Source of the DNA: an uncultured Lachnospiraceae bacterium
GTDB taxonomy: Bacteria > Bacillota > Clostridia > Lachnospirales > Lachnospiraceae
Assembly: GCA_946554445.1 (NCBI GenBank)
Contig: CAMNSD010000004.1
Coordinates: 62,001 to 126,000, forward strand
DNA: 64,000 bases
Direction: 5' to 3'
The notes under the pieces were generated by a model. The model was not told the DNA's origin. It ran no database searches and worked only from the letters and a program-made list of their open reading frames with translations. Position 1 is the stretch's first letter; each line of letters opens with the position of its first letter. This document shows, piece by piece, positions 51,800-59,402 of the stretch. The position numbers and the translations under genes are program-made.

Positions 51800-51875
51800 A
51801 CTATCTACCTCCTTCCCTCACGTCTCTATCTACTATAACGAACCTGTCTGACGATTGTCTTCATTTTTTATAAAA

Positions 51876-52235
51876 TTATTTTTTGGGCTTCGGTTTGAAT
51901 ACCAGACTCGCCAGATAACCAAACACCAACGCCGCCGAACAGCCCACCGCTCCAGTCTTGAAACCGCCCTGGAACAGCCCGATAAAGCCGCTCTCACCCA
52001 CGGCCTCCTTCACGCCTTTCATCAGGATATTGCCATAACCCAGCAGAGGCACACTGGCGCCCGCGCCCGCAAATTCCATAAAAGGTTCGTACCAGCCAAA
52101 GAAGCTGATCACAGCGCCTGTACAGACCAACAACACCATGATACGTCCTGGCAGAAGCTTGGTCTTTTCCATCAGGATCTGTACCAGCGCGCAGATTATG
52201 CCGCCCACCCAGAAAGCATTGAAATAATCCATCAT
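51876..52235 (-). CDS. spoVAE: Stage V sporulation protein AE
   Basis: The 119-residue membrane protein matches SpoVAE: FNAFWVGGIICALVQILMEK, LLPGRIMVLLVCTGAVISFF, FAGAGASVPLLGYGN and VGCSAALVFGYLASLVFKPK. It is part of the SpoVA channel that moves Ca-dipicolinate into the spore and out at germination. GGAGG lies 8 nt before ATG 52235. It is separated from spoVAD by five genes (rubredoxin fusion, aroK, ridA and others), and spoVAC is not visible. Confidence 0.9.
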   Translation of the reverse strand: MMDYFNAFWVGGIICALVQILMEKTKLLPGRIMVLLVCTGAVISFFGWYEPFMEFAGAGASVPLLGYGNILMKGVKEAVGESGFIGLFQGGFKTGAVGCSAALVFGYLASLVFKPKPKK

Positions 52236-52383
52236 GTCCCATTCCTCCACATACAGAATTTCCTGCACATTTGTATCCTTTTCACTTATTTTCCATCCGA
52301 CAGCAAAGATACCTGTGCAAGAATATTTTTACTGTTAGTCTTTGTTAATTTACAAAGAATATACCAAAAGGAATTTCTGACAT

Positions 52384-52437
52384 AATAAAAAGGAATGTGC
52401 CATCGGGGCTACTGCCTTTAGGACACACTCCTTATTA
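52384..52437 (-). terminator. Intrinsic terminator of the flavin reductase-rubredoxin gene
   Basis: On the minus strand AAGGAGTGTG and CACATTCCTT pair around a 24-nt loop and run into TTTTTATTA, starting 15 bp after the stop codon. Confidence 0.75.
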
Positions 52438-52451
52438 ACAAGATATTTATA

Positions 52452-53069
52452 CTACTGCGTCACTTTCTCAAAATCAGAGGCCGGATGCTTGCACAACGGA
52501 CAGATAAAGTCCGCCGGCAGTTCTTCTCCCTCATAGACATAACCGCAGACCGTACAACGCCATACCGTCTTACCTGTCTGAACATCCTTGGCGGGCTGGG
52601 GTTTGATTGACGACTGATAGTAGGCATAAGTAGCGGATGGCGTATCCGCCAACACTTCCATGTCATCCACAGATGCGATAAACAGCGTGTGGCTGCCCAG
52701 ATCCACTTCCTGTTCCACCGTAGCGCTGATATAGCTGTTGATCCCGGCTGTTACATAATACAGGCCGTTGGCGCTTCGCTTGCAGTCTGCATACCCTGCA
52801 AATTTATCCACCTCACGCCCGGACTGGAAGCCAAAATGCTTGAACAGTTCAAACTCCGCCGCCTCACTGATGATAGAAATATTAAATTTGCCACTCTTTT
52901 TGACCAGATCATGAGTGAAATTAGACTTATTCACTGCGATACTGATCCTGTTAGGCTCAGAAGTCACCTGCTGCGCCGTGTTGATGATACAGCCGCTGTC
53001 CCTGCCATCCGCTGCAGATGTCAGTACGAATAAGCCGTATGATAATTTATACATTGCTTTTTTGTCCAT
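52452..53069 (-). CDS. Flavin reductase-rubredoxin fusion protein
   Basis: A 205-residue protein: residues 1-155 form a flavin reductase-like FMN-binding barrel (YKLSYGLFVLTSAADGRDSG, INTAQQVTSEPNRISIAVNK) and the end is a rubredoxin domain with two CxxC pairs (WRCTVCGYVYEGEELP, FICPLCKHPASDFEKV). Similar fusions (high-molecular-weight rubredoxin, Hrb) pass electrons to flavodiiron proteins in oxygen or NO reduction. AAAGGAG lies 11 nt upstream. It is separated from aroK by 8 bp and probably shares its transcript. Confidence 0.9.
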   Translation of the reverse strand: MDKKAMYKLSYGLFVLTSAADGRDSGCIINTAQQVTSEPNRISIAVNKSNFTHDLVKKSGKFNISIISEAAEFELFKHFGFQSGREVDKFAGYADCKRSANGLYYVTAGINSYISATVEQEVDLGSHTLFIASVDDMEVLADTPSATYAYYQSSIKPQPAKDVQTGKTVWRCTVCGYVYEGEELPADFICPLCKHPASDFEKVTQ

Positions 53070-53077
53070 TTGATAAA

Positions 53078-53605
53078 CTACTCCTTTCCATAATTGCTGT
53101 AATAGGTAACAGCGCTATAATCTCCGACAATCTTCTCCACAATCTCCCGGATCGACAACCCTTCACACGCTACCGTAATATCGGCATACTTTTCATAGAG
53201 CGGAAGCCGCTCTTCATAAAGTGCGGTAAGATCTTGCCCCGCCCGCAGCGTCACGCCCCGCTCATCCAGGTCACCTAACCGCTCCCTGATATCCGCAAGA
53301 GGAAGCGACAGATACACAATCTTTCCAATCTCCTTATAATGCGCCATAGCCCGCTCCCCATAGACCGCACTGCCGCCGGTGGCAATCACCGTCCGGTCTG
53401 TCCGGATGGATTCGTTTACTTCCTCCTCCACCCGCCAGAACCCTTCCACGCCCTGTTCGGCAATGATCTCATGCAGAAGCTTACCCTCCCTGCCCTGAAT
53501 CACCAGGTCCGCATCCATAAAGGCATATCCCAGCTTCTTAGCCAGCACCACACCCACGGTACTCTTTCCTGCGCCGGGCATTCCGATTAAAATTATGTTT
53601 TGCAT
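53078..53605 (-). CDS. aroK: Shikimate kinase
   Basis: The 175-residue P-loop kinase begins IILIGMPGAGKSTVGVVLAKKLG (Walker A), has FMDADLVI with the shikimate-binding Asp, FWRVEEEV for the FRxxE contact, IATGGSAV for the GG(G/S)-x(V) loop, and the lid LRAGQD. It makes shikimate 3-phosphate in chorismate synthesis. The Shine-Dalgarno site is weak (AAAGG is distant), which may mean coupling to an upstream frame. Genes around it are not aromatic-pathway genes. Confidence 0.93.
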   Translation of the reverse strand: MQNIILIGMPGAGKSTVGVVLAKKLGYAFMDADLVIQGREGKLLHEIIAEQGVEGFWRVEEEVNESIRTDRTVIATGGSAVYGERAMAHYKEIGKIVYLSLPLADIRERLGDLDERGVTLRAGQDLTALYEERLPLYEKYADITVACEGLSIREIVEKIVGDYSAVTYYSNYGKE

Positions 53606-53630
53606 ATATTATGTAAACCAATTGCCTTTC

Positions 53631-54008
53631 TTATTTCAAATATGCAATCACTTCCACCTCGCAGAGTACATCTTTGGGAAGCTGTTTGACCGCCACACAA
53701 CTCCGCGCCGGTTTCTCGGTAAAATATTTCTCATACACTGCGTTAAAAGCTGCAAAATCCGCCATTTCTGCGAGGAAACAGGTGGTCTTTACCACCTTGG
53801 TATAATCTGTGCCTGCCTCTGCCAAGATAGCGCCCACATTCTTCATGGCCTGCTCCGCCTGCTCGGTCACGTCTTTCCCGGTAATCTCTCCTGTAGCCGG
53901 ATCAATCGGAATCTGCCCGGATGCAAAGAGAAAATCTCCTGCAATGATTCCCTGAGAATAGGGGCCAATAGCCGCCGGTGCCTTGTTTGTCGATACTTTA
54001 GTTAACAT
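53631..54008 (-). CDS. ridA: RidA-family enamine/imine deaminase
   Basis: The 125-residue protein has the family pattern NKAPAAIGPYSQGIIAGDFLFASGQIP split across the start, GKDVTEQAEQAMKNVGAIL, and the C-terminal ARSCVAVKQLPKDVLCEVEV with the catalytic Arg and Glu. It hydrolyses reactive 2-aminoacrylate arising from PLP enzymes. GAGAGG lies 8 nt upstream. It lies 25 bp before aroK on the same strand. Confidence 0.93.
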   Translation of the reverse strand: MLTKVSTNKAPAAIGPYSQGIIAGDFLFASGQIPIDPATGEITGKDVTEQAEQAMKNVGAILAEAGTDYTKVVKTTCFLAEMADFAAFNAVYEKYFTEKPARSCVAVKQLPKDVLCEVEVIAYLK

Positions 54009-54047
54009 AATATTTATCCTCTCTTTCTTTTCCTTACTACAATTCTC

Positions 54048-54281
54048 TCACGCATCCCCAAATCTTACTTTCACATAAAATCCTCTGGCGTTCTCGATGA
54101 TCTCCGTCACCACGCCTTCCCGCTCCAGTAATCTCTCCCGGAAAGGGAAATTGCCGGACATGGCAAGGGACGGATCAATTGTATAATAATAGTTGCTGGG
54201 AAGAACCCCTTCCGTCACCGTGACTTTGTCTCCTTCTTTCAAAAGACCGGGGCGCTCCATCTTAAATTCCATCTCCCGCAT
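54048..54281 (-). CDS. Small conserved hypothetical protein
   Basis: A 77-residue protein beginning MREMEFKMERPGLLKEGDKV, with EGVLPSNYYYTIDPSLAMSG, and ending in a beta-rich ENARGFYVKVRFGDA. The sequence suggests a small beta barrel. GAGG lies 8 nt before the first ATG; the next ATG (54272) abuts a GGGAG. It lies 39 bp upstream of ridA. Function unknown. Confidence 0.7.
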   Translation of the reverse strand: MREMEFKMERPGLLKEGDKVTVTEGVLPSNYYYTIDPSLAMSGNFPFRERLLEREGVVTEIIENARGFYVKVRFGDA

Positions 54282-54340
54282 CTGATCTACCTCGTTTATG
54301 ATAGAGATTCTCTTAACATATCATACACACACTCAGCTGT

Positions 54341-54520
54341 TTAATCCTGTCCACGAATAACCTCCTCTATAGACGATGGCGGTATATTCTCAAACAAATG
54401 CTCCAGTTCCTCATTTAAGTCAAGCGCCGCTGCAATCTTGATCAATGAAAGAAAAGAGATCTCCTCACAATAAAAATCTGTATTTCTCCCGGTGTTTTTG
54501 TAAAAATGAAAAAGTTGTAT
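54341..54520 (-). pseudogene. Remnant of an XRE/HipB-like regulator (C-terminal part)
   Basis: A minus-strand frame without a start codon, open for 59 codons, contains EISFLSLIKIAAALDLNEEL followed by EHLFENIPPSSIEEVIRGQD and a TAA. This is how the helix-turn-helix regulators next to HipA kinases end. The frame is blocked upstream by a TGA, and the helix-turn-helix itself is missing, so the gene is broken. It is one of two decayed fragments in this 620-bp gene-poor gap. Confidence 0.65.
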
Positions 54521-54708
54521 TCATGGATAATATTTTATTCTAAATATAATATTTTTGCAAGAATTAGATAATATACTAGTCTTTCTTAAAGTTACTGATG
54601 TCTTCCAAGCAATAATATTTCTACTGAAAACTTTTTTTATTTATTGCAAAAGATTTCAGTAGAATTTTATTACAGAAACAGTCATTTGCATCTATCGAAT
54701 AATTTCCT

Positions 54709-54843
54709 ATGTGGAAAGTCATAGAAAAGCCGGGAAATGTTATTTATCTTGAATTGCTTTATATGGGATACGAGATCCAGGTATATAATAATAATGGAAA
54801 AGAAATTGATTTTCTGCTTATGAAGAATCTGGATGATTTTTAA
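54709..54843 (+). pseudogene. Remnant of a DUF4143-type AAA+ ATPase (C-terminal end)
   Basis: A 44-codon plus-strand frame, MWKVIEKPGNVIYLELLYMG then YEIQVYNNNGKEIDFLLMKN, matches the end of AAA ATPases with a DUF4143 domain (the E-N-x-V-Y-x-E-L-x-x-x-G-Y and E-I-D-F motifs). The remaining 350 or so residues are absent. The stretch 54520-54708 is AT-rich and shows no other recognisable coding. Confidence 0.65.
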
Positions 54844-54854
54844 AAAGCCTGATA

Positions 54855-54896
54855 GGAAACGGCAGGAACAGTCCCCATAGCTGCCCTGCCGTTTCC
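54855..54896 (-). terminator. Intrinsic terminator of spoVAD
   Basis: GGAAACGGCAGG and CCTGCCGTTTCC form a perfect 12-bp stem starting 8 bp after the spoVAD stop, followed on the minus strand by TATCAGGCTTTTT. Confidence 0.88.
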
Positions 54897-54903
54897 ACTC
54901 TTT

Positions 54904-55923
54904 CTATGCACACTCATAATGCTCCAAAACCACCCCATGGGCAATGCCCGGTATGGTCTGGCCTTCATTAAAACTGGTCTTACTCAAAAGCGCCCCCGTG
55001 GGTACGAAAAGCACTCTCTTCCAGACGCCTTCCTGCAATTTCTTTAAGATATAAGCCGACAGTACCACTGCACTGCAGCCGCATCCGGAACCGCCCGCAT
55101 CCGTATGCTGTTTCTCACTCTCAAAAATCTCTATCCCACAGTCCATATGCTGTTTGGTGATGTCAATCTGCATTTCCGCAAGCAGGTCAAACAGCAGTTT
55201 CTGACCTACCATGCCCAGGTCTCCAGTGATGATCTTATCATAATCCTTGGGTGCCCTGCCGAAGTCCTCTAAATTCTGTCTAATCGTATCGGCCGCAGCG
55301 GGGGCCATACATGCGCCCATATTCATGGAATCCTTAATCCCATAATCTACAATCTTCCCGATGGTGACGCCCTCCATGACGGCGCATACCTGCTCACCGG
55401 GCTGGGCCGAGAGAATAAAAGCGCCGCTGCCCGTCACCGTCCAAGTGGCAGATTTGGGCCGCTGGTTGCCATAGGCCAGAGGGAAACGAAACTCCTTCTC
55501 CGCACTGGCAAAATGGCTGGAAGTAATACAGGCGACCTTCTGGGCAAAAGCACTCGCCACGGCCATTCCTCCCATGGCAAGGGACAAACCGCAGGTAGAA
55601 CAAGCCCCATAAAGCCCCACATGGGGCACCTGATACCCCGCCAACCCAAAACTGCTGGCAATGGACTGCCCTAACAAATCACCTGCAAAGACCATCTGTA
55701 GATCGTCTTTTACCAGTTTTGCCTTGCCAAGAGCAATTTCCAGCGCCTCCTTCTGCAAGCTGCTCTCCGCATCCTCCCAGTTCTGGGCGCCAAACATATC
55801 GTCATACCCGGCCTTATCAAACAACTTGCCCATGGGGCCCTGGGCTTCCTTACTGCCCACGATGGATGCACTGCTGATGATATAGGGTTTACATGTAAAC
55901 TGAACACTCTGCTTTCCTAACAT
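54904..55923 (-). CDS. spoVAD: Stage V sporulation protein AD
   Basis: The 339-residue protein has a thiolase-like fold: KPYIISSASIVGSKEAQGPMG at the start, GLYGACSTCGLSLAMGG at the pseudo-active site, TSSHFASAEKEFRFPLAYGNQRP divided in the text, GSGCGCSAVVLSAYIL and VLFVPTGALLSKTSFNEG at the end. SpoVAD binds dipicolinic acid in the spore inner membrane complex. AAGGAG lies 8 nt before ATG 55923. It stands alone, away from spoVAE and any spoVAC, with its own terminator. Its promoter should be forespore-specific; I could not identify a sigma-G site with confidence. Confidence 0.93.
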   Translation of the reverse strand: MLGKQSVQFTCKPYIISSASIVGSKEAQGPMGKLFDKAGYDDMFGAQNWEDAESSLQKEALEIALGKAKLVKDDLQMVFAGDLLGQSIASSFGLAGYQVPHVGLYGACSTCGLSLAMGGMAVASAFAQKVACITSSHFASAEKEFRFPLAYGNQRPKSATWTVTGSGAFILSAQPGEQVCAVMEGVTIGKIVDYGIKDSMNMGACMAPAAADTIRQNLEDFGRAPKDYDKIITGDLGMVGQKLLFDLLAEMQIDITKQHMDCGIEIFESEKQHTDAGGSGCGCSAVVLSAYILKKLQEGVWKRVLFVPTGALLSKTSFNEGQTIPGIAHGVVLEHYECA

Positions 55924-56096
55924 GCCGCTATCTCCTTTACTCATACCGGACAGCGTATGTAACCGCCGTCAACCTGTTTTATAATGATAGTATGCATGTT
56001 TTTTCTTTTCATTATTCCCGTCATTATTCCCGATTCCCGTGCAATCCAAAACTGCGCATAAAATACCCGCATTGGGGGAATTTTATGGTATAAATG

Positions 56097-56768
56097 TTAT
56101 GCCTCCACCGGAATCATATCATACGCGATGTCCTGATCCTCCTGACTGCAGACCGCCACACAATAATCCCCAAATTCATCATATTCTTTCATATGATAGT
56201 ATTTGGCATCCACCTTATGCCGCACCCGGATCCTCTGACTCTCCTCGTCCACATGGACTGCAAAATCCGAAAGTGGCAGCGACATGCCCCTGCCGGTGAC
56301 TTTTAGGAAGCTCTCTTTCATCGTCCAGATGCGAAACATCCTCCTTGTCCGCTCCGTTTCCTCCTCCACCGCATACAGCCAATTCTGTTCCTCCTCGGCA
56401 AAGAATCGGTCCGCTACTTTAAGACGCCCCTGTCTGATCTGCTCAATATCATTCCCAACCGGATGGTCCCCGATACTGCAGATGGCATAGTCTCCCGAAT
56501 GGGAAAGAGAAAAATGAATCTCTGAATGATATTTTAAGACAGGTTTTCCCCATTTTCCAATCTCATATTCAACGCTGCGCTCCCGCAATCCATAGGCCGC
56601 CAGCGCATGATCCAGCAAAAGTCCCGCTCCCAGACTTCTGTTTTTGTCCTTTTCATGTTTTAGGAGCGCCGCCTTCTGCTGTCTGTAAGGCGACAAGATC
56701 TTAATCTTCTCCTGAAACAATGCTTCGTTATCAAAACACCGTACATCCATATAGTACGTATAAATCAT
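56097..56768 (-). CDS. 4'-phosphopantetheinyl transferase (Sfp type)
   Basis: The 223-residue enzyme has the P1-P3 motifs of Sfp-type transferases: KPVLKYHSEIHFSLSHSGDY, VGNDIEQIRQ (Mg-binding D-x-E) and WTMKESFLKVTGRGMSLPL. It loads CoA-derived arms onto carrier proteins of NRPS/PKS or fatty acid synthesis. GGAGG lies 6 nt before ATG 56768. No carrier protein or synthetase gene is intact in the window; the adenylation fragment at 32.5 kb is the only related trace. It is downstream of the helicase gene on the same strand. Confidence 0.92.
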   Translation of the reverse strand: MIYTYYMDVRCFDNEALFQEKIKILSPYRQQKAALLKHEKDKNRSLGAGLLLDHALAAYGLRERSVEYEIGKWGKPVLKYHSEIHFSLSHSGDYAICSIGDHPVGNDIEQIRQGRLKVADRFFAEEEQNWLYAVEEETERTRRMFRIWTMKESFLKVTGRGMSLPLSDFAVHVDEESQRIRVRHKVDAKYYHMKEYDEFGDYCVAVCSQEDQDIAYDMIPVEA

Positions 56769-56799
56769 GTCCAACCTCCATAACGCCTCTATAGACTTC

Positions 56800-59040
56800 T
56801 CAGATTCTCCTTCCTCCTATCCTGCCATAACAGCGCTCGCAGACCGGATACGCATAATCCCACATAAGCGGTCTGCCGCAGATGCGGCATTTTTTCTCAA
56901 ACTGCCCTTTGTCCTCCTTAAGCATCTCACCAATCTCATGCTGGGCCCACTCCCTATTGGCTGCCACCTCTTCCTTATCGACTACCCAAGCCATCCTAGC
57001 GGAAAACTGGGTATACAAATCAAGCTGTTTGTAATAGGATTCCAGCCCTTCCAGTGAAAAATCCTTGGGCAGCATCGGACATTCCCGTTGTTTCTCCGGT
57101 CTTTCACAATAGCGCAGCCATAACTGCAGCACATCCCGGTCCTTCACATCAAAAGGACAGGTGATTAGCGTAAGCACCAGCTTCCTATCATCCATATAGG
57201 GAATTTTCTTCCTGTAATTCTTCAGATACTTATATTTGTTGATACTTTCCGCCATGGAGATTTTGTCATACATGGGCAGGTCACGAGTCTTTTCCCAGGC
57301 CGCTATGACTTCGTCCAGTTCCAGGTCGATATCCAGCAAAACTTCCGGGAAACCGACTCGGGCACGCTTGAGCGGATAAAAGGGCTCCGCCAGCTTCTTA
57401 CCCACATATTCCATATCCATAGCAGACTGTACATATCCCACATCATAATAGCCGTACCGACCGGCCCGGCCCGCAATCTGCCTGATCTCCTCTGCTAGCA
57501 GTCTGCGCATGCCCACCCCATCAAACTTGGTAGTGCTCATAAAGATCACACGTCGAATAGGCAGGTTGATGCCCATGCCGATGGCATCCGTGGCCACCAC
57601 GACCTGGTTATAACCTTCCGTAAAAAGACGCACCTGCTCCTGTCTGGTCTGGGGCGGCAGATTCCCGTAAATAACACTGGCTTTGATCCCCTTGCTTTCC
57701 AGTTCCGCCGCAATGGCCAGCACATTTTTCTTGGAAAAAGCAATCAAGGCATCTCCCTGTGCCACGTCATGTTCCATATCATAACGTTGTGGAATAAATT
57801 CCAACTTGGTATTGCGTTCATGAGTGACAATCTCATAGGTATCACCGCATCGTTCGATCATCTTCACCAGCAGATCTTTCGCCGTGCCGGAACTGCACAC
57901 ATGAATCTCCTCCGCCCGGATGCCAAGGATTGCTCTCGTCCAATAACTGCCCCGATTCTCATCCGCCATCATCTGTGCCTCGTCAATCACGGCGATATCA
58001 TAGACTTCCCGGATGTTTAAAATCTCCACTGTGGAGGCCTGTACAAAACTGCCCGGCGTAAGGATTGTCTCCTCACCAGTGATCATATTGCAGGGGATGC
58101 CGGATGCCATCATCCTGTCATAGACTTCCAGCGCCAAAAGCCGCAATGGCCCCAGATAGATGCCCCGGTATGCCTGCCTGAGTCTCTGCAAAGCCTGGTA
58201 GGTCTTTCCGCTGTTGGTGGGACCGATATGCAGGATGAAATGTCGTTTCATGCCCCGCGCCTCCGGATACTGTTTCTCCGGCTCCGCCTCCATCAGTTCC
58301 TCAATCCGCTGTCCTACCAGATACTGCATATAGTCTTCTCTATAGATTTCATAGAGGGACTTTTTCTGTAAAAGCGCCGCCGTCTTCTCCATGGCCGCAA
58401 TATCATCCGGCACGGCGCCCGACGCCATTTTTTTCAGGAAAGAAATATCCAGTCTGGCTAACATCCTGACAATCCGCCGGTATCTTTTCAGCCACGAAGT
58501 ATCACGCACCACCACCGTATAACCGATCGTGGCTGCCTTCTTGTGCAGTTCCTTCATATCCGCCAATACCTGGTGGTTCTCCTGTTTCTTTTTGCGGGCA
58601 ATACGGCGTTCCAGCTGTCCCAGCTGTTTCTCCGTTCCCCGGATCAAACGACGGTCCGAATCCGGCACAAACTGCAGGAACGCCTTTTCGTAGACCTTCC
58701 ATACCTGTTCTGACACCTCATCCTGGACTCTGCCCTGACCACCCTGTCTTTTTTCACTTCGTTCCGCGCTATCCTTTCCTGGGCTGTCCTGCACGATACT
58801 GTCCTGCCCCTTATCATTCTGTCCGGCATTTTTCTTTCCCAATGTGTCCTGTCCGGCGGATTGCTCCACTCTCTGTGCCACGTCCACAGCGCCCTTCTTT
58901 TTCCTGCGCCGCCGTCTTTTTTTCTGTACTGTCCCCGAATCCTTTACCTGTGTATTCTCCCTATCGTCTCGGTCAGCCGCCTGACTGCTTTCCTGTTCCC
59001 CAACAGTTTGTATCCCTGTTGTCTTTTTCTCATCCTGCAT
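56800..59040 (-). CDS. SUV3-like DExH RNA helicase with zinc-ribbon tail
   Basis: The 746-residue protein starts with an acidic/basic low-complexity region (about 1-110, including KKRRRRRKKKG), then a helicase core: motif I GPTNSGKTYQAL, motif Ia LGPLRLLALEVYDRM, motif II DEAQMM, motif III SSGTAKDLL, motif V VVATDAIGMGINLPI and motif VI QIAGRAGRYG. The C-terminal helical part is followed by a zinc ribbon (CRICGRPLMW and CERCYG). This matches Clostridia proteins related to the mitochondrial degradosome helicase SUV3, presumed to unwind RNA for decay or ribosome work. It is the first gene of a pair with the PPTase. Confidence 0.9.
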   Translation of the reverse strand: MQDEKKTTGIQTVGEQESSQAADRDDRENTQVKDSGTVQKKRRRRRKKKGAVDVAQRVEQSAGQDTLGKKNAGQNDKGQDSIVQDSPGKDSAERSEKRQGGQGRVQDEVSEQVWKVYEKAFLQFVPDSDRRLIRGTEKQLGQLERRIARKKKQENHQVLADMKELHKKAATIGYTVVVRDTSWLKRYRRIVRMLARLDISFLKKMASGAVPDDIAAMEKTAALLQKKSLYEIYREDYMQYLVGQRIEELMEAEPEKQYPEARGMKRHFILHIGPTNSGKTYQALQRLRQAYRGIYLGPLRLLALEVYDRMMASGIPCNMITGEETILTPGSFVQASTVEILNIREVYDIAVIDEAQMMADENRGSYWTRAILGIRAEEIHVCSSGTAKDLLVKMIERCGDTYEIVTHERNTKLEFIPQRYDMEHDVAQGDALIAFSKKNVLAIAAELESKGIKASVIYGNLPPQTRQEQVRLFTEGYNQVVVATDAIGMGINLPIRRVIFMSTTKFDGVGMRRLLAEEIRQIAGRAGRYGYYDVGYVQSAMDMEYVGKKLAEPFYPLKRARVGFPEVLLDIDLELDEVIAAWEKTRDLPMYDKISMAESINKYKYLKNYRKKIPYMDDRKLVLTLITCPFDVKDRDVLQLWLRYCERPEKQRECPMLPKDFSLEGLESYYKQLDLYTQFSARMAWVVDKEEVAANREWAQHEIGEMLKEDKGQFEKKCRICGRPLMWDYAYPVCERCYGRIGGRRI

Positions 59041-59212
59041 GGTTATTCTCTTTTCCTAAATTTTATCTCTCTTCCTAACGGATACTCTATCCTGTATCGA
59101 CTGTAGCAACGGATATTCTGGTATTTTCAATCTTTTTTCATCATAACATTATTTAATCCTCACTCGCAAGCTTAGTATATCCCTGTGCGAAAAAAATGAG
59201 TACCAAATAAAA

Positions 59213-59241
59213 TTGATTTTATAGTGATATTGCTCTAAAAT
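59213..59241 (+). promoter_or_regulatory. Predicted promoter of the HD-GYP / histidine kinase operon
   Basis: TTGATT (59213-59218) and TAAAAT (59236-59241) are 17 nt apart, about 160 nt before the first start codon. The leader would contain the stem-loops at 59261-59375. Confidence 0.5.
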
Positions 59242-59260
59242 AAAAAGTAATAAAAGTAAA

Positions 59261-59375
59261 CTCCTTCGGATGTTAACAAATCGAGCATAGCTCGATTGCG
59301 ACATTCGCTTCGCGGACTCGGCTGATAACCCTTCCATGTTAACTTCGCGAGATCCGCTTCGCGACTCGTACATCA
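59261..59375 (+). repeat. Palindromic elements in the signalling-operon leader
   Basis: CTCCTTCGGATGTTAAC, a perfect ATCGAGC-ATA-GCTCGAT hairpin, then CGCTTCGCGGACTCGGC and a decayed second unit with CCGCTTCGCGACTCG. The CTTCGG and CGCTTCGCGGACTCGG cores match the repeats at 47965-48081. Confidence 0.75.
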
Positions 59376-59402
59376 CGTTACTGGTATTAATCGAGGTGCT
59401 TT

